Positions 1 to 7,147 of a stretch of DNA of 64,000 nucleotides are shown here, in pieces (positions within the stretch are counted from its first letter, which is position 1; each line of letters opens with the position of its first letter). The notes beneath the pieces were generated by a model. That model saw nothing but the letters and a program-made list of their open reading frames with translations, made no database searches and had not been told where the DNA came from. Made by a program: the position numbers and the translations under genes. The DNA lies in assembly GCA_046350595.1 (NCBI GenBank), contig JAXMAC010000004.1, positions 25,383-89,382 of the forward strand. Direction: 5' to 3'. Origin of the DNA: JAHFOW01 sp046350595. Lineage in GTDB: Bacteria; Planctomycetota; Brocadiia; Brocadiales; Brocadiaceae.

Positions 1-1
1 C

Positions 2-187
2 TACAACATTGATAACGATAAGACGAGAAAGAGAGAGGTAAAAGCCCTTATCAAAGTAGCGGACGAGACAGGATGTGATAACCTAATGGTGCTTACCTGG
101 GACTATGAGGCAAAGGAAGAATTTGGCAGAAGAGAAATACATTATCTGCCGCTGTGGAAATGGCTGGTTGGGGTGCATATGCCTTGA
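2..187 (+). CDS. C-terminal fragment of a DUF4143-type AAA ATPase
   Basis: The window opens inside a reading frame that runs 61 codons to a TGA. The lysine- and acid-rich stretch followed by MVLTWDYEA and the tail LPLWKWLV match my recollection of the C-terminal end of AAA ATPases carrying DUF4143, a family of unknown cellular role often called archaeal-type ATPases. The Walker motifs would lie upstream of the window. Assignment rests on a short tail, so it is tentative. Confidence 0.5.
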   Translation, partial: YNIDNDKTRKREVKALIKVADETGCDNLMVLTWDYEAKEEFGRREIHYLPLWKWLVGVHMP

Positions 188-260
188 AGTATGGGATACC
201 AGGGTGGTCGAAAATATCACCTCTACATGTCTATGAGACAATAGAAATATTCATTTGATA

Positions 261-374
261 GTGCAAAAAATCTGTGATTTTTTTGCTAAGGAAATCATAC
301 GTGATTTGCTAAACGAAGCTGATGAGGAACGACTGAGATTGGCCGTAAAAGTTCTAAGGGCATTGATGCGATGA
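261..374 (+). CDS. Small antitoxin-like protein
   Basis: A 37-codon frame from GTG ends with the charged helical tail LRLAVKVLRALMR, typical of small VapB-like or other type II antitoxins. Its TGA overlaps the ATG of the next frame (ATGA), the usual coupling of antitoxin and toxin. An in-frame TTG at 255 is an alternative start, and an in-frame stop at 234 limits extension. The first half may be truncated; the family is not recognised with confidence. Confidence 0.35.
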   Translation: MQKICDFFAKEIIRDLLNEADEERLRLAVKVLRALMR

Positions 375-396
375 GAAAGGGATTTTTAGTAGATTC
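371..396 (+). CDS. Start of a PIN-domain (VapC-like) toxin, cut by gap
   Basis: The frame reads MRKGFLVDS before the run of N. A short hydrophobic strand ending in an aspartate is how PIN-domain RNases begin, with that aspartate contributing to the metal site. It overlaps the preceding antitoxin-like frame by ATGA. The last 13 codons before a TAA at 533 on the far side of the gap are in the same frame if the gap really is 100 bases, but a normal PIN toxin of about 130 residues would need a larger gap. Confidence 0.4.
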
Positions 397-496
397 NNNN
401 NNNNNNNNNNNNNNNNNNNNNNNNNNNNNNNNNNNNNNNNNNNNNNNNNNNNNNNNNNNNNNNNNNNNNNNNNNNNNNNNNNNNNNNNNNNNNNNN
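397..496. other. Assembly gap (100 N)
   Basis: Exactly 100 N, the conventional placeholder for a scaffold gap of unknown size. It interrupts a toxin-like gene. Confidence 0.95.
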
Positions 497-609
497 TTCG
501 CATATCTCAAAATGGGAGAAAGGGTGATCAAATAAGAATTCAGCCATAAATTTTATTGATATTATTTCATACTCAAATCTATAGAGGACAGGGCTAGCCC
601 TATTCGTTA

Positions 610-1131
610 TCAGTCGGGCAGCAAGATCTCGGCGTAGTACGTGTTGAGCGAAGAAGTAGCCGTTATTTGTCCAACAAACTGTCCGGCGCCGATGGCGCCC
701 TTGAGGTCACCCGAGATGCCACGTATCTTAAAGTGCTGCCTGGTCCTTGCCCCTCTAAGCGAAGTCGCATCGCCCTCGAAGATACCGCTCGTCTTTAGGA
801 TCAAGCAACCTTTCCTGCCAGCTACTGTAGCTTCTTTTAATATGAAAGTTATTGCGGCTGTACCCTGAACAGTGTCCGCGCAGCCGTCTAGCAGGGCGTG
901 AAGCTCCTTACGGCCATTCTCGAGGGCATTCTCGATAAGTCCAGAGAACGAAACGTTCCCGACACGTGTTACCAAAAATACGCATGGAGGGTCAAGCGGC
1001 TCTGACGTTCTCGTTACTTGAGTGACAAATTTTCCAGTCCCCTTAACGAACGTACACTTTTTGTCTTTTGTCTTGCCGCTTGCTTCTGCAAGTAGTAAGA
1101 ACGAGCTTAAGGCGACCATGAAGAAAAACAA
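610..1131 (-). CDS. Secreted beta-barrel-like protein, paralogue 1 (start decayed)
   Basis: About 173 residues: a hydrophobic leader (FSFLLLAEAS-like) then a mature domain with FSGLIENALENG, AGRKGCLILKTSG and ISGDLKGAIGAGQFVG. The glycine-rich SGDLKG..G.G.F pattern recalls small beta-barrels such as DUF3224 or allene-oxide-cyclase-like proteins, but the function is unknown. It is about 70% identical by eye to the next gene downstream on this strand. A good ribosome site (AAGGAG, 1165-1170) is conserved with the paralogue, but the ATG codons the paralogue uses have become ACG and ATC here, so the first usable start is the TTG at 1131, some 35 bases from the ribosome site. Expression is doubtful. 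Confidence 0.6.
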   Translation of the reverse strand: MFFFMVALSSFLLLAEASGKTKDKKCTFVKGTGKFVTQVTRTSEPLDPPCVFLVTRVGNVSFSGLIENALENGRKELHALLDGCADTVQGTAAITFILKEATVAGRKGCLILKTSGIFEGDATSLRGARTRQHFKIRGISGDLKGAIGAGQFVGQITATSSLNTYYAEILLPD

Positions 1132-1224
1132 CTTACCAATCTTTCCTATCCTTTGATAACGTGTCTCCTTTCAAAGCCCGCCTGGGCATTTTATGAGGTT
1201 TAAACGCATTTCCCGTCTCATTGT

Positions 1225-1395
1225 ATTGACTGACCCGAACAAGTCGGAAAGCATAGCGCTGGTGTATCCCCCGCCCTGTTTGTAGTGACGACTTTAGTCG
1301 TCATAATGCCTGTAAGTAACGACTGAAGTCGTTACTACAAACAAGGGATCGGCGCTACAGTTTTTTGCAGAAAAATATCAAAATATTTTTTATAA
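1225..1395. repeat. Composite intergenic repeat with REP palindrome
   Basis: It holds CCCGAACAAGTCGGAAAG, then an inverted pair beginning GTTTGTAGTGACGACTTTAG (1278) and ending CGTTACTACAAAC (1342), then GGGATCGGCGCTACAG and an AT-rich tail. The same blocks recur near 2031, 8283, 21647 and 36572. Confidence 0.7.
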
Positions 1396-1409
1396 ACACA
1401 TACCCGTCA

Positions 1410-1958
1410 TCAATTGGGCAGCAATATCTCGGCATAGTACGTGCTGGACGAAGACGTAGTCGTTGATTGTCCCACAAACTGTCCGGTGCCAGTGGCGCCC
1501 TTAAGGTCGCCCGAGACGCCACGGATCTTAAAGTGCAGCCTATTCCTGGACCCCGCAGGCAAGGTCGCGTCACCTTCGAATACACCGGTTGCCTTCAGGA
1601 TTAAGCAACCTTTCCTGCCAGCTACTGTAGCTTCTTTTAATATGTAAGTTGTCGCGGTTGTACCCTGAACCGGATCTGCACAGCCGTCTTGCAGGGCGTG
1701 AGTCTCCTGATGACCGTTCTCGAGAGTATTCTCGATGAGCCCGGAGAACGAAACGTTCCCGACGCGTGTCACCAAAGCGACACAGGGCGGGTCAAGCGGC
1801 TCAGCCGTTCTCGTCACTTGAGTGACAAAGTTTCCAGTCCCCTTTACGAGCGTACATTTTTTATTTTTCGTCTCACCAGTTGCTTCTGCAAGCAGTACGA
1901 ACGAGCTTGCAACGACCACGAAAAAAAACAACGTACCGATCTTTCCTGGCATTTGCAT
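1410..1958 (-). CDS. Secreted beta-barrel-like protein, paralogue 2
   Basis: A 182-residue protein starting at MQMPGKIG, seven bases after AAAGGAG, with a clear signal peptide (basic GK, hydrophobic LFFFVVVASSFVLLAEA) and a mature part nearly colinear with paralogue 1: FSGLIENTLENG, GRKGCLILKATGVFEG, VSGDLKGATGTGQFVG. It is presumably exported; two conserved cysteines could pair. The two copies lie in tandem with a repeat between them. A longer start at 1982 is possible but would put the ribosome site inside the gene. Function is unknown; resemblance to DUF3224-like barrels is a weak impression. Confidence 0.65.
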   Translation of the reverse strand: MQMPGKIGTLFFFVVVASSFVLLAEATGETKNKKCTLVKGTGNFVTQVTRTAEPLDPPCVALVTRVGNVSFSGLIENTLENGHQETHALQDGCADPVQGTTATTYILKEATVAGRKGCLILKATGVFEGDATLPAGSRNRLHFKIRGVSGDLKGATGTGQFVGQSTTTSSSSTYYAEILLPN

Positions 1959-2030
1959 ACCATGTCTCCTTTCAAAGCCCAAATGGGCATCCTATGAGAT
2001 TTAAACGCATTCCCCTTCTTATTGTATTGC

Positions 2031-2145
2031 CACCCGAACGAGTCGGAAAACATAGCGCGGGTAATTTATCCCCCTCCAAATGCCGACCATAAGGGATCGG
2101 CGCTACAATTTTTGCTGAAAATGCAAAAAAATTTTTGTAAGATAC
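2031..2145. repeat. Composite intergenic repeat, second copy
   Basis: ACCCGAACGAGTCGGAAAA, then TTTATCCC, then GCCGACCATAAGGGATCGGC (a hairpin) and an AT-rich tail ending TTTTTGTAAG. Same order of blocks as at 1225 and 8283. Confidence 0.7.
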
Positions 2146-2214
2146 TATGCTGAAAAATGCAAGATCGATTTCCACCTGAAATACTCTGATATTTCATATC
2201 TCTCCTTGCCCCAA

Positions 2215-2418
2215 TCATCCTCTTTGCTTCAAGGTACATCTATCGAGCTGCCTCTCAATCTCGTCCTGGCTTAGAACACCTTCCTTTTCAGCACGCTCGA
2301 TTCATCTTCGGATTTTCTCGACCACATAGAGGTGGTACTGGACATCCTCTAGCGAATAATCATCTGGGAGTTTATCCAGAAGATCCTTTACCTCTTCTTT
2401 CGCGGTATTTATAAACAA
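2215..2418 (-). pseudogene. Antitoxin pseudogene with in-frame TGA
   Basis: From a TTG four bases after AAGGAG the frame encodes KEEVKDLLDKLPDDYSLEDV and VEKIRR, then TGA at 2304-2302, then IERAEKEGVLSQDEIERQLD. The pattern is that of a small addiction-module antitoxin (ParD/DUF2281-like) in which a glycine normally follows IRR, so GGA has become TGA. The rest of the frame is intact to its own stop. No partner toxin follows; the product would be truncated at 38 residues. Confidence 0.55.
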
Positions 2419-2462
2419 CCATCTCCTTAATAAAGCACATAACAGGTTATTCTACGGTCCTG

Positions 2463-2487
2463 TATATCCTGCCAAAAGCAGGATATA
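2463..2487. terminator. Hairpin, terminator-like
   Basis: Ten-base arms TATATCCTGC and GCAGGATATA enclose CAAAA. No strong U-tract, so it may be a plain palindrome. Confidence 0.35.
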
Positions 2488-2611
2488 TGAAAAAAGCGAG
2501 TTATATCTCGGAATGATATTGTGATATTTAAAATGGTTTAATAAAACCCTTGTAAACGGCATCATGCAAGTGTTATTACCGCCTGATTGTATACCATAAA
2601 CGATACCTTGT

Positions 2612-2711
2612 NNNNNNNNNNNNNNNNNNNNNNNNNNNNNNNNNNNNNNNNNNNNNNNNNNNNNNNNNNNNNNNNNNNNNNNNNNNNNNNNNNNNNNNNN
2701 NNNNNNNNNNN
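2612..2711. other. Assembly gap (100 N)
   Basis: Exactly 100 N. The flanks (2419-2611 and 2712-2739) show no gene that I can support. Confidence 0.95.
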
Positions 2712-2739
2712 TGGCTCTTGCCATTCCTGAACCTCGTAA

Positions 2740-3474
2740 TTATTCTATCCAGCAATGTATTTTCTTGTTTGTTATGGTTGCCTTAAACATCTCAAGGTCT
2801 GTTTGCCTGACAGCAATACATTCTTCCATAAGATACTTCCTCTCCAGTGCGTAATACTTAAATTTACCCAGCGCGTGGTAGGGTAATAATCGGATTTGTG
2901 TTATGCCAGTATCTTTACAAAAATCCGCAGTTTCTGTAATCATTTCTGTCGTTGCATTAACGCCTGGGATTACAGGGATGGTCACAATTATCTTTTCCGG
3001 ATTAATCACCGTCAAATGCCGTAAGTTTTCTAAAATTGCTGCGTTTCCCTGTCCTGTGACGAGCTTGTGCATTTCAGTATCCATACATTTAATGTCAAAG
3101 TAATAAAAATCAAATCTATCTATGAAATCTTTGACTTTGTTCCAATCAAACAAGCCACAGGTTTCTGCTCCAACAGATAAACACGTTTTTTCACAGTGAA
3201 CAAGAAACTCCTTCACAAATTCCGGCTGCGCAAATGGCTCCCCGCCGGATAAAGTTATTCCGCCATTTGAATTACGATAAAAGAGTGCATTGGTTTTAAT
3301 CCTTTCGTAGAGGGCTTGAGCAGACCAATGCCTGCCGACAATCTTGATTGCCTTTGCGGGACATTTTTTTTCACAGGTATTTTTGGTACAAGAAAGACAG
3401 ATGTTCCTTTTAAAGAGGGGGTATCCTTCATGATCGGTAGAAGCGGCATTTTCAGGACACCGAGAGGGGGTCAT
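2740..3474 (-). CDS. Glycyl-radical-enzyme activating protein, N-terminally truncated
   Basis: The 244 residues carry a ferredoxin-type cysteine cluster CLSCTKNTCEKKC near residue 27, the radical-SAM glycine motif TLSGGEPFAQPEFV near 75 and a PflA-like C-terminal half (YYFDIKCMD, IPVIPGVN). Such activases abstract a hydrogen from a glycine of their partner enzyme using a 4Fe-4S/S-adenosylmethionine centre. The CxxxCxxC loop that binds this cluster should lie at the N-terminus, but the frame begins at MTPSRCPENAAS, which looks like the end of that loop, and in-frame TAA and TGA lie immediately upstream. The enzyme is therefore probably inactive. No glycyl-radical enzyme is adjacent. Confidence 0.65.
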   Translation of the reverse strand: MTPSRCPENAASTDHEGYPLFKRNICLSCTKNTCEKKCPAKAIKIVGRHWSAQALYERIKTNALFYRNSNGGITLSGGEPFAQPEFVKEFLVHCEKTCLSVGAETCGLFDWNKVKDFIDRFDFYYFDIKCMDTEMHKLVTGQGNAAILENLRHLTVINPEKIIVTIPVIPGVNATTEMITETADFCKDTGITQIRLLPYHALGKFKYYALERKYLMEECIAVRQTDLEMFKATITNKKIHCWIE

Positions 3475-3634
3475 AGGGTCAAACCTTCATTATTCAATTA
3501 TCAGAATCCTTTTATGTTTCAAGTTTACATAGACAGGAGTTTTTCGATTTCTTCATCGGTAAATTTTAATCGCAATAATACCGTGTAAATTAGGCAGCAT
3601 CAAGGCAATTTGCGCAAAAACAACGTTTTAAAAA

Positions 3635-3751
3635 TCCTTTGTCCTTGAAAAAATAAGAAAAGGGCAAAAGTCAATAAAGGATGGCAAAGGTATATCCAAT
3701 GAAGAAGCCAAAGCTCGACTTTCAAAATTTGTACAAAATTCAGTTGAGTAG
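3635..3751 (+). pseudogene. Antitoxin C-terminal remnant
   Basis: An open stretch reads VLEKIRKG, then GKGISNEEAKARLSKFV and a TAG. The 'isneEAkaRLskf' tail is typical of small addiction-module antitoxins. An in-frame TAA lies immediately upstream, so the N-terminal half is missing or frameshifted. No toxin follows before the assembly gap. Confidence 0.4.
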
Positions 3752-3789
3752 AGAACGAAGCCAAACACCAACACAAGAGAAAAAGACCT

Positions 3790-3889
3790 NNNNNNNNNNN
3801 NNNNNNNNNNNNNNNNNNNNNNNNNNNNNNNNNNNNNNNNNNNNNNNNNNNNNNNNNNNNNNNNNNNNNNNNNNNNNNNNNNNNNNNNN
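3790..3889. other. Assembly gap (100 N)
   Basis: Exactly 100 N between an antitoxin remnant and a group II intron-like fragment; both kinds of neighbour are repetitive and could have broken the assembly. Confidence 0.95.
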
Positions 3890-3912
3890 TGGCAAGATCG
3901 TTTCGATTGGAA

Positions 3913-4282
3913 TCAGTTTTTCCGAATACGGCTTTCCAATCATCTTCTTCCACAGGCTTTCACAGTATGAGTCTGAGTCTTTTTCCTGCATGGCATTCGC
4001 AATGGTCTCCCGTGCTATCCCGTATGGCTTCCCCTGCGTTGTTACCCTTGCTACCCCGGAAGTCCACCTACGTGCCTGTGTATTGCACGCAGACAGGCAG
4101 ATTCTGGCCGTTTTCGTCAGCAATGTCATTAAGTTAAGAATAATTTTATCTAAACAACCCCCTGAATCCCCCTTTTTTAAGGGGGATTTTTGTACGCAAT
4201 ATCATCACAAAAACCGCTTAAATAAAATGAAAATTCCTATACATTCAAGCTACGTGGGTGAACTGCCGAATTCCTCGGGATT
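3913..4282 (-). mobile_element. Group II intron-like remnant, copy 1 (two pieces)
   Basis: Bases 3913-4130 match 9098-9265 nearly base for base with small indels (for example CGAATACGGCTTTCCAAT and AGTCCACCTACCTG-like blocks), and 4243-4282 matches 9430-9470. On the minus strand the GGAAAGCCGTATTCGG block resembles the domain I region that precedes the reverse transcriptase in bacterial group II introns. The middle is replaced by a palindromic repeat. No intron protein remains. Confidence 0.45.
4165..4187. repeat. Palindrome AATCCCCC/GGGGGATT
   Basis: Eight-base arms flank TTTTTTAA and are followed by a short T-run. It could stop transcription in either direction; it sits between two pieces of intron-like sequence. 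The following 4283-4545 holds no gene I can support. Confidence 0.5.
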
Positions 4283-4545
4283 GCATTTTGATTTGTAATT
4301 TGCCATGAATTTTCTCTTGGTATTCCTGGTAATTGCATCCTATGGCAAGATAATGGTGTTATAGAACAGGTTCACAGTACTATAGTCAACCCCCATCATT
4401 TCTCATCTTATTCCGCTTAGCCCACCTAAAAACAAATAGGGACAGACACTATTTTGTTTGATAAATGAGTCAAATTAATATACTGAATATACTGTTTGAT
4501 GAGCAATCTCCATAATAATGCCGTGATGCAGGAGCGATCGGTGTA

Positions 4546-4763
4546 CTATACATTTTCAGCAAGTATCTTCTCAATCTGCTTTTTAATGTTTCTTGCTTCA
4601 ATAGCAAAATGATAAAGGTGTTCCGGAGAGAATTTTTCTATGGCTTCGGCAATCCTTTCCAAACATTCCATGGCAAATAAATAAACACCTTTTCTCGGCG
4701 CCTCGTATCCGACATCTTCAGCCCATACTCCACACGAGGATATTCGTGCCTGTGCCTTGAGGG
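4546..4763 (-). pseudogene. Duplicated 3' end of the 436-residue gene
   Basis: The minus strand encodes ISSCGVWAEDVGYEAPRKG, YLFAMECLERIAEAIEKF and ARNIKKQIEKIL before TAG, closely matching the last 70 residues of the hypothetical protein at 5594-6904. Upstream of the ALKAQ block the similarity stops and the frame is closed by a TAG. It is a partial duplicate lacking the first 360 residues, about 1 kb from the parent and in the same orientation. Confidence 0.75.
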
Positions 4764-4858
4764 CAAGTCTCGCAGGTATTCTTTGTCTACCCGGCTAAAT
4801 TGATACCTGTTTATCCGCATCGACATACCGTCTTCGTTCCTTTCCCAAAATTGTATCA

Positions 4859-4887
4859 TTGACAAAGGTTAACATGTTAGTTAACAT
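4859..4887 (+). promoter_or_regulatory. Promoter of higBA-like operon, probably leaderless
   Basis: TTGACA (4859-4864), 17 bases, TAACAT (4882-4887). The GTG start lies at 4894, seven bases after the -10 box, so transcription should begin at or next to the start codon. No ribosome site is present. Confidence 0.6.
4868..4885. promoter_or_regulatory. Candidate antitoxin operator
   Basis: Two GTTAAC half-sites separated by ATGTTA lie between the -35 and -10 boxes, where binding of the HTH antitoxin would block polymerase. Inference from position and symmetry. Confidence 0.45.
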
Positions 4888-4893
4888 AATCCT

Positions 4894-5250
4894 GTGAACA
4901 AAACTGTTGTTTTTTACAGAACTATCGATGGTAAATGTCCAATAAAAGATTTTCTTGATCCCTTACCTGGAAAAGTTGTACAGAAAATAACATGGGTTCT
5001 CAGCTTATTGGAAGATTTTAACATCGTACCATCTTCATATTTCAAAAAACTTGCAGGTACAGAAGAAATATGGGAGTGCAGAATAAAATTTGGTGCAAAT
5101 GCTTATCGCATATTATGCTTCTTTGATAACAACTCGGTTGTTGTGCTGACACACGGATTTATGAAAAAGAGCCAAAAAACACCGAAACATGAAATAGAAA
5201 AGGCTGAGGCTTATAGGAGGAATTTTTTAAAAAGAAAGGCAAAAATATGA
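4894..5250 (+). CDS. HigB/Gp49-like toxin (DUF891 type)
   Basis: A 118-residue RelE-fold protein of the phage Gp49-like family: FYRTIDGKCPIKDFLDPL at the N-terminus, LLEDF, then KKLAGTEEIWECRIKFG and YRILCFFD, ending with a basic tail. Members cleave mRNA at the ribosome and are paired with an XRE-type antitoxin encoded downstream, as here (ATG of the antitoxin overlaps the stop by four bases). The GTG start follows a consensus promoter directly. Toxin first, antitoxin second is the hig order. Confidence 0.75.
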   Translation: MNKTVVFYRTIDGKCPIKDFLDPLPGKVVQKITWVLSLLEDFNIVPSSYFKKLAGTEEIWECRIKFGANAYRILCFFDNNSVVVLTHGFMKKSQKTPKHEIEKAEAYRRNFLKRKAKI

Positions 5251-5522
5251 GCGATCTAAAAAAATATATAAGTAAAAGGAAAAAAAGAGACAAAGAATTT
5301 GCTGAAGGATTTGAGAAAGGATATGAACGGTTTAAGATTGGACTGGTACTTCGCCATGCGCGTGAAGCGGCGGGCTTATCTCAGGAAGAGCTTGCACATA
5401 GGCTGAAAACAAAGAAAACTGCCATTTCAAGAATTGAGAACCATGCAGAAGACATAAAATTATCAACACTAGATCGTATCGCCATTGCACTTGGGAAACG
5501 GTTGGAAATTAAAATTGCTTAA
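5247..5522 (+). CDS. HigA-like XRE-family antitoxin
   Basis: 91 residues with a charged N-terminal helix (about 1-30) and a helix-turn-helix at about 34-85: LRHAREAAGLSQEELAHRL then KTAISRIE. It should neutralise the upstream toxin and repress the operon by binding the GTTAAC repeats in the promoter. The ATGA overlap implies translational coupling. The gene is intact. Confidence 0.8.
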   Translation: MSDLKKYISKRKKRDKEFAEGFEKGYERFKIGLVLRHAREAAGLSQEELAHRLKTKKTAISRIENHAEDIKLSTLDRIAIALGKRLEIKIA

Positions 5523-5593
5523 AGATACTATTCAGAAAGTAGGTCAGAGGATTACCCATTAGAAGGCTTTTGTCAAGTGAAAAATCACAGGCG

Positions 5594-6904
5594 CTATCCG
5601 TTTCCAGCAAGTATTTTTCCAATCTGCTTTTTAATGTTTCTTGCTTCAATAGCAAGGTGATAAAGATGTTTCCTGTGGAATCTTTCTATGGCTTCAGCAA
5701 TCCTTTCCAGGCATTCCATTGTGAACAGATAAACACCTTTTTTCGGCGCTTCGTGTCCGACGTCTTCAGTCCATACTCCACACGAGGATATTCTTACCTG
5801 TGCCTTGAGGGCTAGGATTATTAAGTAATGCTCCAGAGGTGAACGCAGATCGCTTTCTTCTCTTTTGCCTTTTTCAACTCTACGGAAATCCTCCTGTTTC
5901 AGACATTCAAAAAGATTATGCACAAAAGGATTAAGCAGAAGGTATACCGGATCCTCTTCAAAATCCTGACGGAATAATTCCGAATCGTCAAAGGATGATT
6001 TTGGGGTAATTTTATTCCAATCGCTAAGTTCTGGAAGGGAACTTGCCCAGGGTTCAGGCTGCTCTTCTTCCATTTCCTCGTAACGGAGGTCTATAGCTCT
6101 GACTTCATAATCATCATCGTCCTCGTCTTTTATGTCCGGAATCTCTGAAAGGTCTAAGAATCTTTCCGGATGTGCCGGGCTAAAAGCTGCATCCCTGTTT
6201 CTCATCAGTTTATAAATGATTAACTGTTTTTCCATCATCTTGTCCCTTTGCGCGCTTTCTTCCATCATCCGCTCCATACCTTTCTCAAGGCTTGCCTCAG
6301 AAAGTCCTTCGGCATCAACTGTGGCAATGAGAGGTTCTTCAAGTCTGGCTTGTTCCCGGTAATAATCCAACCAACATTCAGGTGACCACACTGTATTGGC
6401 TTCTGGCTTCTTGGGTCTTATTCGCCTGTTTTCCCGGAATCCTTCAAGCATATTAAGAATAATCTGAAAGTCCGGCGCAATTCTCGTTATATCGCGAAGG
6501 AAACGGATGCCGGATGGGGATTTTTTACCGGGAAATTTGTCTATCTTTGACAGGACATTACTGAGTAAATTGAGTGCGCCTTCGACATCGTCCCGGAGAT
6601 AATAGGTCAATACACTATTTACGCCGTCTTTTATCGCCTGTAGACCTTCTATGATTGATGCGAAATTTTCAACATCTTTACTCTTATATATATCTTCCTC
6701 AAGGCGGTTGATTATACAGGGTATGAGGAGCATCAACCGGTCAAGACCGGGAAGTATGCCAATTCCTTCCCGCTGGTCATCCGGATCATGGGAAATATTT
6801 TCATCTGCCTTGCGGAAGAAATCGTCCAGTTTGGCAAAAACATCCCTGGTTTTGGATATTTCAGCGAGAATTTGTTTGTAACTGGCAGTGTTTTGTCTAT
6901 TCAT
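5594..6904 (-). CDS. Hypothetical acidic protein, 436 residues
   Basis: I do not recognise the family. The protein is soluble-looking and helical, with a central acidic tract (IKDEDDDDYEVRAID, about residue 265; EEMEEEQPEPW) and a C-terminal helical section (ALKAQVRISSCGVWTEDVGH, MECLERIAEAIERF). There is no signal peptide or membrane segment. A truncated duplicate of its last 70 residues lies at 4546-4763, so at least one copy has been mobile. It stands alone between the higBA-like pair and a RAYT remnant on the other strand. Confidence 0.6.
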   Translation of the reverse strand: MNRQNTASYKQILAEISKTRDVFAKLDDFFRKADENISHDPDDQREGIGILPGLDRLMLLIPCIINRLEEDIYKSKDVENFASIIEGLQAIKDGVNSVLTYYLRDDVEGALNLLSNVLSKIDKFPGKKSPSGIRFLRDITRIAPDFQIILNMLEGFRENRRIRPKKPEANTVWSPECWLDYYREQARLEEPLIATVDAEGLSEASLEKGMERMMEESAQRDKMMEKQLIIYKLMRNRDAAFSPAHPERFLDLSEIPDIKDEDDDDYEVRAIDLRYEEMEEEQPEPWASSLPELSDWNKITPKSSFDDSELFRQDFEEDPVYLLLNPFVHNLFECLKQEDFRRVEKGKREESDLRSPLEHYLIILALKAQVRISSCGVWTEDVGHEAPKKGVYLFTMECLERIAEAIERFHRKHLYHLAIEARNIKKQIGKILAGNG

Positions 6905-6993
6905 CTTTTTAGATTATTATTACTTATTATTTTAAATTGTCAATTACAAAAAATCATCGGCTGGATAGAATTTGAAGGTATCCTTAAAAAATA

Positions 6994-7089
6994 ATGGAGT
7001 CAGTGGAGAAATACGACTATAATCAAAAAGAAGTTGCCGATTATCATGGACTGCATTACTCAATAATAAGCAGGTTTATCAAAAAGTGA
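6994..7089 (+). pseudogene. 3' remnant of a REP-associated (RAYT) transposase
   Basis: A 31-codon frame encodes YNQKEVADYHGLHYSIISRF then IKK and a stop. RAYT-type Y1 transposases commonly end in a helix-turn-helix of the form 'tlkeIadhLGlHYStVSRivk', which this matches. The catalytic HUH part is absent. RAYTs are linked in other genomes to dispersed palindromic repeats like those in this window. Confidence 0.55.
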
Positions 7090-7147
7090 CCGATCTAAAT
7101 AACAAGATTAAAGGCCATACCCCAATATTCGCGGAGATAGATTTCTT

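Noticed and set aside
295..531. Open frames spanning the N runs
   Set aside because: They exist only because N translates as X; gap sizes are nominal.
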